Assembly (NCBI GenBank): GCA_000328365.1
Contig: KB311872.1
Location: forward strand, 14,021 to 78,020
Direction: 5' to 3'
Origin: Capitella teleta
Lineage: Eukaryota; Annelida; Polychaeta; Capitellidae
Length of the DNA stretch: 64,000 nt
The position numbers and the translations under genes were made by a program. Below, piece after piece: positions 45,201 through 58,868 of the stretch. The notes below the pieces were generated by a model, which saw only the letters and a list, made by a program, of their open reading frames with translations, was not told where the DNA came from and searched no databases. The stretch's first letter is position 1. Each line of letters begins with the position of its first letter.

Positions 45201-46244
45201 GGTTGACGTGTTGACTTGTCAGGTGCAATAAGGCTTTTGTTTTGATCTGACAGGCCCCAGTCAGTCACTCATTGCACGAAGGCTTGCCACCAGAGAGGCT
45301 ACTCCGGAGGTTTTTCATTTTTTACTCTATACACATATTAACGAATACTTGGTGGCATTTAATGGTTCCGTAACACTAATGGCACAGTATGACGCGGAAC
45401 AGAATTAGTTACACGCTGACGCTGACGTCATTTGTTCCCCAAACCTGTTGATCGTAGGAGGAAAGCGTCACCATGGTTACAATTAGCAACCGAATTCAAT
45501 GCTTAGAGATACACACACTTATTTGCTTTTAGTAGCCCGCTAACTGCACGCGGAGTCCAGGTTTTTTTTGGTATTCTTAGTTAATTGGAGCACTACCCAA
45601 AACACCAGCGTGACCTTGAGCCGGATTTGCTCTTGCGCTAACGGGTAGCCCATCAATTCGGCCGCCTAATGTTGCTGATGTAGATGAGCTTTACACCTGA
45701 CCGAACGACGTTTCCTGAGAGAAATAGCTCCAGTTCCTTTCTCGAATCGATCGCTGTCACGTACATTGCATTCCCTTATGTATTTAATTGGCGCCAACCA
45801 AGTTCGACAAGCGAGAACCCAAGAAAGCTGAGCTCAGGTAGCGCACGTTATATGCGCCCAATTGTGAATAATTCATTACAACGAGCAAGCGACACTGTTC
45901 CTCATCTTGACGCCTCCCTTCACAGAGCCGCCTTCACGCACTCACTCTGTACTCCCGCTCTGGTGTGGAGGTATCGTGCGGAATATAACCCCTGACACAG
46001 CGACAGTGGATAGACACAACAGTTAGACAAACTATAGTTCGTGTGCTGCACTTGCAGGACTTGCATATTCTATTGTGACACAAGTGTTTGGTAGTTTGCT
46101 GTCGCATTCCAGTTTGGTTCCCTTTACAATGTGTCAAATTGCACCTCCGGACCAGCGCTAACCGGAACCGGAAGTGCAAGTCACGTAATTGCCAACAAGT
46201 CATTATCACCACTTTTTTTCCACCCCCCTGGAAAAGAATCAACA
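42233..46244. other. Gene-poor, AT-rich region
   Basis: No gene could be supported. Plus-strand frames at 44609-44938 and 45684-45995 lack recognisable domains and splice support. Confidence 0.35.
44266..44340. repeat. (ACAAAA)n simple repeat
   Basis: An A run followed by tandem ACAAAA/ACAAAAA units. The lysine/threonine frame across it is an artefact of the repeat. Confidence 0.85.
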
Positions 46245-47100
46245 ATGACTGCCAATGTAATTGTGGATATTGTTGAAGAGCAGGTAGGTGATATCAGGTG
46301 TACCTACTTACAACTAGTGCTGTTGCACTAGTTAATTTTTGATTGCATTATCAGACATTTTGGCCCCCAACGAATCAACCTACGCATTGGACCTCGTCTC
46401 TATTGGGATTTTCATTCGAAATGATATGCCCGTGGTTAACATATCAAAAAGTATAGTGCAAATATTTTATTATCAGAGTTTATCACTTGATCATTAATTT
46501 AATACATATATTATACTAACTATCTGCGCCTAAGCCTCTATTAATCAACATGTAAATATCATAATACGCACAGTGCATACAAAATGGTGCGATCTATACG
46601 TGTATTATTCAATGACATGAGCAGATAAGTGTTTTGGCATTTATCCTACTTGTTAGGAGGCTTCCCTAAAAATTAATGCTGACATTTCTATGGTTTCTGT
46701 CAGCAATTATCTCGATTTATTGTCCCCTCCCCAATCCTCAACCATCCTGCATGTTTTGGGTATCTTATCTACATGTGAGCAGGTACGTCATTTACGAACA
46801 CCACTTTCAACCTCACCTGGACACATCTGTTTTGAATGTAATATGGCCTATATGACGAGATCATACCGCGAGGGTCACTCAATGGATTTCTGAGTGAGAA
46901 TTTGATGTCGTACATTGCGTACGTAGGTTTATAAAAATAAAGTTTATTTTTAAGTAAACATCACCACCTTCATATACTAATTGATCACTTTTTCACAGGT
47001 CGTTATAACTCCTTTCCGTGGTGTTCTAGAGGCTGATTATTCCCCATCCGATGCCTTCCACGATGCCTTTTTGAGATGGGATTGTGGTTTCGGTGCTTGA
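46245..47100 (+). CDS. Tentative small spliced gene
   Basis: Three stretches look like exons. 46245-46283 reads MTANVIVDIVEEQ with a good donor (CAG|GTAGGT). About 46690-46782 ends STCEQ with donor CAG|GTACGT. 46999-47100 follows a good acceptor (TTTTTCACAG) and reads VVITPFRGVLEADYSPSDAF... to a TGA. The second and third join in phase 0; the first does not obviously join the second. No domain was recognised. Chance is a serious alternative. Confidence 0.15.
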
Positions 47101-47104
47101 TAAT

Positions 47105-50100
47105 CACAGTAGCCAAGATAATATATTTTTGGGGTGATAATAATTATGATCTTTATGAACACGGAGAGATATTTGTGTTGCGAACTCACGATGAGGCTCA
47201 AATGTTTTTATTGTGTTCTAATGATAAATTGATAGCACAAAAATTGTGTTGATTTCTGCGTAGATATTTGACCCAGCTAAAAAATACTTCTTACTCAAGG
47301 AAGAAATAATGATGAGAATTTGATTGGTATAATTAAGGGCAAAATGCACCAACACATTCAGTAATGCATCTGTGTAACTAACTAAGGAAATGTATTTTTG
47401 TAAAAAAAAAAAAAAAAAAAAAAAAACCTCGCAAGTCGGGCAAGAACCTTGCCAAATAATCATCGGATATGAAGTGTAGCTTCAGAAATCTTAAAATTGT
47501 TCATGACCGTTTTCATACCCTGTCCCGCGTGTGTGTCTCTGACCAGGCACCGTGCTTGACTCTCTTTCTGCACTAAACCGATCACATTCTGCTTCGTCTG
47601 AACGATTAATGAAATGTTTGTCCGAGATGGAGCATAAAAGACTACATTACTATTACGTTTATTGCGATCTGCAATGACTTCCATACCTGCCGTGATTCCA
47701 TTTAACGCTAATAAAACACGGTGTGCTTCAAACAGAAGCTTATTATGAGCGAGCCATAAAAACCCACAATTGTTGTTGCACGTGGAGTGCTTACTTGATT
47801 CAACTAAGAATCATGTAAAAATCATCAGCATCCTTCAGCATATGAATTGTTAGGCTGTAGATTTAAAGACTCCATACACCTAATATTAAAGGTCTGCTCA
47901 CTCATTATGTCATTTATGATACTGCTCCGTGGAATATCGAGTTTACGTACGCAAGTCGGCCTTGTTGGAATATCGTAGTGGATATCACAAGCGTATACAT
48001 GCGTGTACCTAAGGTCTTTATCGTATGTCATTTTATCATACTTCAAAGAATACAGATTAGCCAGTTTATATATAAGCTCACGGTAAGTAACCGCCTTAGC
48101 TTTAGTTCTGAGTTGACAACAGCCATTATTTATTTTCAGCAGCTAGAAATTTAGCATATTTAGAACATTTTTGTTTGAGACACTTAATCCAAAGTCTGCT
48201 AGATAAGAACTGCAAATTTGACCGTTTGAATCCTCATGGGATGACTTTAAAATGTCTGCACATTGCATTTATCACAACGTGATGTTCGCACGCATCCTTC
48301 ACGACCCGTATGAAGCATGGAAGAAATCTTGAACAACGACAAAAAAAAAAAAAAAAAAAAAAAAAAATCAAAACGACGTTTCAAGTCTCAAGATGTGACG
48401 ACAGTGCTGCCACCAAGAGGTCGCCATGTGACGTGCACCTGGGGCCTTTCTTCCCGCGTGGGCCTTCCTTGGGGGAATACCATGATCCTGGCTGCTATTA
48501 TAGCCAATCCCAAAGGCAGCTGTTCCACACAACGTCCGCTTATTAGCGACAGGGTCAGGCTAAAACGCAGATCGCGGAAATATGAAAGGATCGCCTGTGC
48601 GGCACGCTCCACAAAGCCCGATTTAGCAACTCCCCCAAGAGTGGCATTGATCCCGAACGTCTGTTGCCTTCTTGCTGTCGTCTGTGATCAGGTTGTTAAT
48701 TCTCGATATAGCACGCTCGTTCTGTGAGTCGGGTATGACATTCTCAAACCTTTTGCCTGTCTTACCTTTTCTATAATGTGAGTATGCTTAGCGTGGCTTG
48801 GAGATTAGGTAACAAACTAAGTCAATTACTCTGACGTCATCGTGCTTCACATGACACTTGCCAATTGTGAATCACACCATTCGTGATTGCGGCCAGTCTA
48901 GTATACCTTTACGCTGTTCTCTTATGTTCGTTTCTACAAATCAGGCTGGACACAAAGCATCTTAAGCGTCATATTGCTAATTCTACTCATCTTGGTGCCC
49001 ATGTTTTTATTAATATTATTTTTGTTTTGAACATGGCGCATATGATCATAAGCATAAATTGTGAAGCTTTACACGTGCAATTAATTCATAGGTCTCGCCC
49101 ACAAGCCAACAGGAGACTATTTTGAGCTCATCGTGACGTCCAGAGAAGGTCAGCAAACGAGAATAATCAATCAACTCCAAAGTGTTAAAGGTCCTGGCTG
49201 ACACACCGACGAGCGACTTCCTAATTGCTCACAATTGATTTGATTGACCTATAATTTGTCATGCATTAATCAAGGTAAAACATGAGGTCTAATTCAGAGG
49301 CGTTAATTTAGAGAGGCCGGTTAATAATTATATAATATAGAGGCAGATAGCATGAAAAAAGCAAGCCATGGTAAAGTTAGACCTTAATTTGGTTACCCCG
49401 AGTGTTCCACGCTTTAAGGGATAATTATTCATAATACTTCTACGCATATGGTACATATATAATTACCTCCGCCGTTAGGGGAGGTTATCATTGGTGCTGC
49501 TTGTCAACCTACTTTCGCAAAACACTCCTTACCGGAGGTTCGTACTCTTGTGCTCTGGACAATCTGAGAAGCAGAGCAAGAGTATCAAAAGTTTGGCAAA
49601 CAATTATCTATCAACACAGACATTACTATGGCTGTCTAATCAGCGATATTTTGTGCCATAACGTAACTGTTGGTCAGAACACGTTGAGAAATAGATCTGC
49701 AGCACAATATGCTATAGCGCTTCAACATTGTGACCTATTGACCTGACTAGATCAGAGTGCACCAGCTTTGCGGAATCTGCTATTGAAGAAATACATATTA
49801 AATCCATTTCGTCCTTCTTAAAACCATGCTTCACAAGATTGATATCATCGAAGACTTTCGATAGACGCGTACTACAATACAATGCAATGCAATAAATATA
49901 TGAAACATATACCAACAAATATGAATTGGTGCACCATCTGTCAAATCGTTTGCCATCTCAATTGTACTATGCTTTACACTGGTTGATTGGGGTCTAATGC
50001 ATTTATCATATCACTGAAAACGTAGAAGTGAGAACTGCGAGTGGTTTCGATAAAAAAAAAATATAGGTGTTAGTATGGCCTGGAAACAGGGTGGATTGGA

Positions 50101-53100
50101 ATTATTGCAATTAGCTGTTGACTGAGAATTTGCAACGGTTTGGTCATCCTAAGAACTTGTGAAAACAATAACAATATTAACAAATACTTTCATATCCACA
50201 ACACAGTAATTATTGCACTTAATAGTGTATTATAATGAATACATTGATGACACTTTAACCTGTGGAATTTATTAATTGTTATCGTGGTTTTTCGTAGTTC
50301 TCATACTAAGTTACATGCATCAGTTTCTCAAGAACAAAGTCTTGGTACACTTGTGTCTCTGATTGTTCGCACTTCGCGTCAGCGTATTCCAAATTATGCT
50401 AGAAGCAGTTTTAATAACTCACAATTATTATCACACACTTTGATGTAATGTAAACATACCGCAGTTAATTAATTAGTTAGTTTTGGTACTTCGTTTGCTG
50501 AATTATTAAACCTTGCCTTTCTGTGATCGAAGCGGACGTTCACTCTACTCCCAGTGATTTTGTTGAGCGCGCCCAACCGGCATGCACACAGCTATGAAAT
50601 GAGAAGTATTTGACTTGCTTTACAATCCCGACACTCATCTTCTTGGTGACTGGATGGCATTGGTGTTGTGTGGTGCGTTTCCAAGAAATCCAGGCCGTTA
50701 GTTTCCTCCGTCGCCTTCACGTTCTTGGTTATCAAAGTTTCCATGGAAACGCCTGAAAATTAATACCAATGAAACCAAGTGTTGGTGAACATAAGAGCAA
50801 CTGGAGAGGCTTTCGTAAATAAGGAGTCACTCTGGTGATTATGAGAATTTGGAGCGGTTGATTTGTTTTATGTACGCTGCAGTAGACAAGTTGCGTGAAA
50901 CCACAGGCATGGACGATGCTAAGCAAGGTCACCTCAATCAAACTACGGTACTCTAGCTGCCCTTGTGCAAGCCATGAACGACAGTTCTTGTTATAGCGGA
51001 CGATGACCTCGTATGAACCTTGGTATTGCCGTTGAAGAGGCGTGCGACGGGTTTCTGGTTATTAGCATGTAATCGAAGGTTCAGGATGATCCTCAGTTAC
51101 ATCTCGTGGAACTAAACGTAGGGCCAATACTCAAAAGGTGACCTCATTAGTTTTCTGAGCGGAGAGAACAGGCGCACCTGATATGCAGGGCGAATAGTCT
51201 CACTTACTTCAGAGAACAGCTTCATTCATCCGGGCTATATGTTAATTCGACTGTTCGACAAGGATCAAGGAAATGTTTGGTTTTGGCGATGTCGTGCAGT
51301 TATGTGAGCCAGTCGTGTGTCTTAAATGTTGGAAATTGGGCAAAACTCGGACAATGATGATCTGGGGGAGCGAGGGCGTCCACGACGATGTCACCCAGCA
51401 AAGAAACTCTGCTATTAATTCTACTTAACCTCAATACCTCAGTCTGAACTAGATGACAGGACAGTGCCTTTTATACAAATGTCAACAACATCAAGAAATG
51501 ATAAAACACGACGTGGTAACGATTAGAGCATTACGTTAGGTAATACGTATTACGCCAATTTAAATATTGAATAACCTGTTAATGATAATTTAAGTCGATT
51601 ATAATTTATGATTGATTGACAATGTGTTGTACGTAATATCATAACAATCATTGACACACAAAAAGCTGAAATTTTATATTTTAGTAACCAAGATATCTGA
51701 ATGAAATCTAAGTTGACCGGGTCGCATCTACTAAAGGATTCTTTCGTGATCTTCACAGATTCGTGACACGAATTACATGAAAGCAATTATTGGCTCATTC
51801 CAGCCAGCGAATTGCGATTCATTAGCTTAAATGAGAAAGCGACGTAACCCTGGCCCCGGTCCCCTCATTGCGTCATTATATAAGAGACATATTCATCACA
51901 AATAAATATTATGGTCAGTTGGTCATGCATCGAATAACAGGTGTGTGCCAACAAAACAGAACAGCACAAAATTAATCATGCATGCTAACCATTTAACACC
52001 CCGTAGGGACGATTCCGGGCTCCGCGTTTAAGTCCAATCTCTGAATGTGCCTGCATTATTGCTTTCTTACCCGAAATAAAAAGTACCAATCCTTTAATTA
52101 AAACGAGACGCCACAGACATGAGTCTGAATCCTTAGGATGTCCTTGGATGACCTCTGAGTGGGATGCCTCGTGGATCACTTGGAAGCATTGTGAAAAATT
52201 GCAGATTTCCCCAGGATATCATCAGGATGATGTGGCAAACCGACTAAAAACTCCCCATATTTGCAATCCAGAGAACATAATTAATTATAAGATCGGCTCA
52301 ATTTTGACTAGAATTGCCTGCCTTGAAAGATTTCCGTGGCGTCTGCTCGTCTGGTCGTCTTCGGGGACATTTGGTGAATGCAGTGCGTTGGATCATGGCT
52401 GTTTTTATGGTATCTACAAATACGCAGTTATTTCGCCCATTCAGCAGATTTTGAATGAGATTGACCTTCATTGATATGTGGGAAATTGTATCGCGAAGGA
52501 TAACATAGACTTCTTTGTTTCTGACCCTCCGTGAGCAATCGAGAATCGACGAGAGTATCATCCTCGGTTGATTACATTTAATACCAGATACTAGTCGTAG
52601 TCTGTAGTATAATCTAGAAGAATGGAAAGAACCGTGTTTACTCAATTAGAGCAATTTCATACACCCGAACAATACAAGAAGCTAATTGTGTGCGACCGAG
52701 TGACTAATACCCGGTTACCCTACACGTTTATTCCAACCCCAGTCACGATATCCGATTCATTAGGTGTTGCATAACACAAGGCTATAAGTATATGGTATAA
52801 TACTTACATCATCATATCACATCAACTACCAGGTTTACATATTAATTATTTGGCTGTTCATGGACATGAATGTATAAACAACCCCTGATGTTCTTTCTTA
52901 TCAATGGACATTCATTTGAAATCATTTACTCTTTTCATGATATTATTATTAAAGTTATCATTAGGCCTACTTTTATTTACATCTGGGTCAGAAAATCATA
53001 GATATACCCACCGACAATAGCTGCCAATTGTGTATGCATCCGTTGATTCCGTTCATGGAATTCCGTGTGATTCAGTGGTCACATGTGGAGATATATTACA

Positions 53101-54052
53101 GGCTTTGTAGCTCAATAGCATCAAAGGTCGTAGGCGGAGTTATCCTGAATTAAACCCAGCTAATATGATGACAATAGACAATAGATGATCTGAGCGTCCC
53201 TTGGGAACACGGATAAGTGCTGTCCCAAAGGCATCAGCGACATTATGTGAATAATTGCATTATTTAGACATTCAGAGCAGAACTTTCAGAACCCTTACCA
53301 CCAAGTTGTATAAATGTTTATTTATATACGATGCTTTTTTATTTTATTTTATTTTAATTTTTTTTTTCCGTGTGCACATTTTGGTCAACCGTTTCTCTGT
53401 GACTAACAATGTTTTATCGTTAATTTTTCACACGTCTATCAAGTGACAATATCCCGTGTCCGGAAGTATTTTGTAGGTCAAAGGTCAAAGGGCAAGGCCA
53501 CAGTGACCATAAATAGGTGAAAAGTTTGATTACCTCAAACTCATCCAATATAACGTTACATTTTTTTCCCGTTAAATTGTCCAATGCGTCAGTTCCAACG
53601 AAAGTGAGCTTCGTACTTAGTATGCTCAATAGCATTATTGTTGCGTAATACATGTAGTCGAAATTGTGAGTGAATACATGATTTTTCAAACTACAATAAC
53701 TTTATTGTCAAGCACGATATCACGCTGTAATTTTCAGTGATAGTTGATAATATTACTGTTTTATCTTTCTCGTTTTATAATTCTCAATTATGTCATTCTA
53801 AGGGCAAGGGCGTTATGACGTTTATTGTGTATGCGCTTTTTTTCTTCTTCATATGAAGCATGATATCCATCTGGTCGATTTATTACAATAATTCATTGCA
53901 CCCTTTTTGTGTGACAATCTGTGAATGTCCAAATATGATCATAACCTAATTTAGCTTATATCTTGTTTGGTGATGGTTAGTTTCGACATCAAATTACATC
54001 AATGTGTAGATATAATGTAGGCCAGGATACATATAATGCGTTTCACTGGTCT
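47105..54052. other. Gene-poor region
   Basis: A runs at 47402-47426 and about 48341-48367 are the only clear features. The 136-codon frame at 48317-48727 begins in the A run (polylysine) and is not convincing. TATATAAG-like words at about 48068 and 51888 lead to no supported gene. Confidence 0.35.
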
Positions 54053-54409
54053 CCGGTGCTATTGAGGGGCACCGAATAGCTCAATCGGTTTAACCGACAG
54101 ACTACAATCCTATGCCCACGTGGGAGTCGAGGTCCCGGGTTCGGGACCCGATCAGGCCACGGGCGTTATGATTGTGAATTACAATTGTGATTTTTCAGTG
54201 ACTCTGCAATGCTGCCCAACTGCGTAACAAGGCCGGCGCTGTGTACTACTGTCTATGGTGGTATGCAGGATAAAGAACCCTTGGGATTTATCGATAAGAA
54301 TAGGGGGAAACCCCAGTCCCAGGCCTTCTGTTCTGGCGCCCGTATCATTCGATTGGTTTGGGTGGAGCCGTAAAACCCCAATCAATCACTCACTCACCGG
54401 TGCTACTGA
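54053..54409 (+). repeat. Complete tRNA-derived SINE with target-site duplications
   Basis: CCGGTGCTATTGA (54053-54065) and CCGGTGCTACTGA (54397-54409) flank the element as 13-bp target duplications with one mismatch. The element (54066-54396, 331 bp) starts with a tRNA-like head: box A TAGCTCAATCGG at about 54078 and box B GGGTTCGGGACC at about 54137. It continues with a unique body and ends in AATC/ACTC units. Pieces at 1-232, 440-560, 2035-2235 and 7440-7570 belong to the same family. One mismatch between duplications suggests a fairly young insertion. Confidence 0.9.
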
Positions 54410-57400
54410 AAGGGAGGGAGAACTGGTTAAAAATGGACTTTGAGTCGTTGTTTGATGCACCAAAAATGATTCCTATGCCTGGCCCACACAAGGAATATCA
54501 TCGCTAACGATTTCGCGGGAGATATATTGCTAATTAGGCGTGACGTCAGGAGCTGTGATAAAACACAGAGTTTCCATCTTTTACAATGGGCCTCGTCATA
54601 TCAGCGTGTCCTGCGACTAAACCCCTGGATATTTTTTTATTTTCTTTTCGGAAATAGATAGAATAATCATTTTGCCTCCAGTCAGGAATATTTTTCGCTA
54701 TTTTTCTTATTTTAACAAGCGATTTTTTAGGACACCTACCATGGTTTCTCATCCTGAAACAGTAAAAAGGTCAGCCAGAGTGCACCACGCATGCGCTATA
54801 CTGACGCTTCGTTTCGTAAACAACAAAGATGTCCTTTTATGGCGAAGATGATCTGTTCTGATTGGCTGAAATCGATAGCTTCACGAAGGCAACGGGACCA
54901 ATCACGGCAAGCCCTCAGCTGACGTTTGCCTCTTGTACTTTGCAATGGAAGCCATTCTCCCATAGGCCCAATGCTAACCCCGATATTCGGAATGCATTAT
55001 TTCCTTACACTCGCATCCAGGCATGGTGTTCTTGACACGGAATGCTATCAATTGGTACTATGAGTCAATAGAACATCACTTAAAATTCAGTTCCCCATCC
55101 CTTGAAAAGAAGTACCGGCGCACACCAATGAAAACTCACCCCTATTTTGGTACATCCATTTCACTCGATTTCACATGACGTCAGTCGGAATTCCCAAAAT
55201 AGCTCACAAGGCGAGGCGAATGAAAATGAAATCACAGTATTTGCTCAATACGACCAGTTGACTAAATGTTACTATAAATAGCAACCAATGACATACCACC
55301 TGTCATCGATGTATGCCTGTGTCATTATATATATGACCATGGAACCAGTGAAATAATACGTATAAGGTTATGATTTTCTTTCTGAGTGCATTATAATCTC
55401 GAAGTTTTTCCTCGTTTTGTTCGTTTCCTTCTTCTTTCTTCCTCTAATTACTCCCCAAAAATTTCCTGTTCACGTTTCTGGCTGATTTCTTGTATATTTA
55501 TTGACGAGGAGATCACGTCAACAGAAGTTAATGTCAGAAAGCAAATAATGGAGGAATTAATATGTATCTATCGGTTAGAACATTGTTTTGTTGTCGTGTT
55601 GTGTCCTTAGATCATTAGTTTTGTGAAGAAAACCGATAGATTTTGTATATCAGAGATTGTGAGCTTTGTACGGTATATTCAGTGATGAACGTATAATCAT
55701 TAGTGCATACATGATAATTTTATGGGATTTTTTATCGAATAATATAAATTGTAATCCGCTAAGCCAATATTATCCCCAAACAAAATTCATCAATACTCTT
55801 TCTTCTCAAATGCCCCAATAGCGAAAACTATGTATTGAAAAGCCGGTAGAGAACTTCCACCTTTAAATAAAGAGCATTTCACTTTCTCATGTGTTAAATT
55901 TGATAAAAAAATTGATCCACGCATTGCTTGCATAATAATTATACCCATTCCGGTCGGTTAAACTTTCCTCTCCGACCGCGCATTATTGATTCAAACACCA
56001 ATGTAAGAACTCTGTCTTCCAATTGAATGAACGACGCCAGTAAGTCATAAATATAAACATCGATTAATTATAATCATTGCAGAAACATGTTTGATCCCTT
56101 AATCTTATTGCTACTAAATGATAGAGCAGCCAAATTTCCAACCCTATTTGCTTGAGTGAGCTCACTATGCATATATACAGTCCTCGGTCCAAAATAATGC
56201 CCATATATATAATGAAGTTAGCATCAGTGCTACAGCATTTCTCCACCTGACTCTATCTCACTCATCACCTGTCACCTGTTCCTTCGTGCCTATTTCTTTC
56301 AACATATTTTATTCCAAGAAAACAAGTTTATTTTATGATGCAACCCAGATATCCTCTGTCTTGCGGCAACATATACATTGTATGATGCTCCGTATGGTGG
56401 AATACTCCGGGGCGATCTTAACTGTTGACTCAGTATCCAAATACAGACTAAGGTACCTGTCTTTGGCGTAATCGACAAGATAAAAAGTCACCCGTAATGT
56501 ACTAAAAGCGCAAGGCAAAGGACATTAAGCTAATTGTCTCTCGACCAAGCAACTCGTGTTTTTCTCCTGTTGTCGTCGGTGATTCTATTATGCAACAAAT
56601 AGGATTCACACTCAGCGATGCTTGTGCGGGGAACAAAAGTGCTCTCTTTTTCTCTGGCATGCTATCATCATGCTCTGTTGTAAAGGTTTGCATGGCCTGC
56701 AGAGCAGCATGACCTTTCAAATGGACAAACAACAACATATTCTGTCTCCTGACAGCAGCTGTGTAGGAAAGATCGAGAGGGCATTAGTATTACCTTCATT
56801 CGCATCGTTAAATGCAATGTTCTAAGAAAAATCAAGGAGGTTGAGGACACACGGAAGATAAACCCACTTACAGGAAGGAGGTTGAGCAGTTATTTATTGT
56901 AGATCTGTTTCAATGGTCAGTGTTACCTCAGGGGTGAACTCACAAGAATTAGCCGCACACGACTCAGTCACGTTATTGACTTTCCTAGAATTATTTATGA
57001 TTGTTGACTAAAATAATGATCTGTTAACATGAGGGGATATTACCACGTTTTAGGCTATCTATACTTGATCGATAGATGTATTTTTTTTTCTGAAGCAACA
57101 ATTAGATTAGAGGGTATTGAACTGATGAAATAGAATGATAAAAGAGAAAATTACCAGGAATCGAGAGTTGGCTGCTTGCCAGTGCATGGAGCCCATCGCG
57201 TACAGTGCGCTCAGAGAAAGATGGGATGCAGTGTTTTAAACTCTTTTTAAAACTTGTTCTGCTGGATACTTAAAGAATAAAACCTTTCCAAACGTCAATT
57301 TAAGTATCCATAAGCACTGGCATAGAGTATCAAAAGCACTTGCATAGATTATGTGATCGAATTGTATCACCCTAATTTAAATATTCATCTGCTAATATAT

Positions 57401-58837
57401 GTGAGAATACGTTAAATATGCAAATGAGCACGGGATCAGGTGATCGCACGAAATTGATTAATTGTGGGTTTTCATTTTGATACCAAGTATACTGTTATAA
57501 AATTTGCCATATTGACTAAAATAGCGAGTTTTACACCAAATCAATTAATTCGATTAACGGAATGTATGGTCTTCTGTATATTTATGTTTATATGCAATAT
57601 TAGGGTATGTTCTGTCGTATTAGGGCACAAGACAAGCGACTACAGATAAAACTAATTATAATTATAATGAATCCTATTTGTGATCTAACTCTTTACATAG
57701 GGTTACGTCATTGTACGGGTCATTAGCGCCATTAGACGTTGGTTTGAACACTGTTACATATGATTTGACGTGGGCAACGAGAACTTCTGGTCCACAGACC
57801 CATGTTGAGGTATAATAATGTATAAATGACACGATGTAATATACATGCCACCATCACCATAGCAACGCCAGATCTTTTTTGAAAATATTCTCTTACTTCC
57901 TATTGCAATTTCCTCATTTTAATCCGCTCATCAACATCGATCTGACGTCGCACAATCCCTTTAACTCTCCTTCATGATTTGGAGATTTCCCAATAATTTC
58001 TTTTCCGCTGTAAATCTAACCCGCATTAAGCTTGATCAATTGTAGCTCCCTTTGCTCCGTTTAAAAGAGAGTGAATCCGAAATCCGAACGATGAATATAA
58101 TAGTAATTAAATGTTCAATGTGTTACACGCACTATGCTGGCCTTGGGGGTAAGACGGAACGCTGACTTCAGACGACGGTGGTCATATTTCGTTTCAGCTG
58201 TCACAGTTACCCCTGTCCCCAAACCAATTTAAAAGTTCAATTGGTTTTTCATATTGCCTGACCACCTGTGACAACTTATTTGGATGTAATTACGATGTTG
58301 TTACGTAACTAGACGGTAAGCTCATGTTGTGAAGGTGGGGCTGTAAAACGTCCGCACAATTTAATGAATCTCCACCTGTTCTCGATTTCCCTAATAAAAG
58401 CAAGTGTTCGTTGGAAATCGGGGGAGTTCTCCGTCGACCATGCAGCGGCCACTTCACGTATCTAGAGCATTTCGTCATTCCTTGGCTAGCCCAAAAGGCT
58501 GTCTACTACATGGACTGGATCGCGATGCCACCCCGGGTACGTGACGCAGCAGCTGACGGCCTCAGTTCCTGGACACGAAAGAAAAATCCGTCACATGCAT
58601 CGCTATCACTATGTACCCATTGTCTAACGAGCAGACGACGCCACAGCACCAGTCGAAGCGGCCAACTGAGTGTTACACAATGCTGTGCACCACGAAATAA
58701 TGAATGATTATTTCGGTCAATATAAACAATATCGAACATGATTCCATATGTATCAATATAGCTCCAGCTAGAACAAATAAGATAATTGATTATCACATAT
58801 TTTTTTTTCTAAACCAAAAGAGCTCATTATTTAGGGG

Positions 58838-58868
<31 letters not shown>

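Noticed and set aside
48317-48727. 136-codon plus-strand frame
   Set aside because: It starts with polylysine from an A run and shows no domain, splice support or conserved look.
53098-53165. tRNA-like box A (TAGCTCAATAG)
   Set aside because: No box B and no cloverleaf follow; not a tRNA gene.
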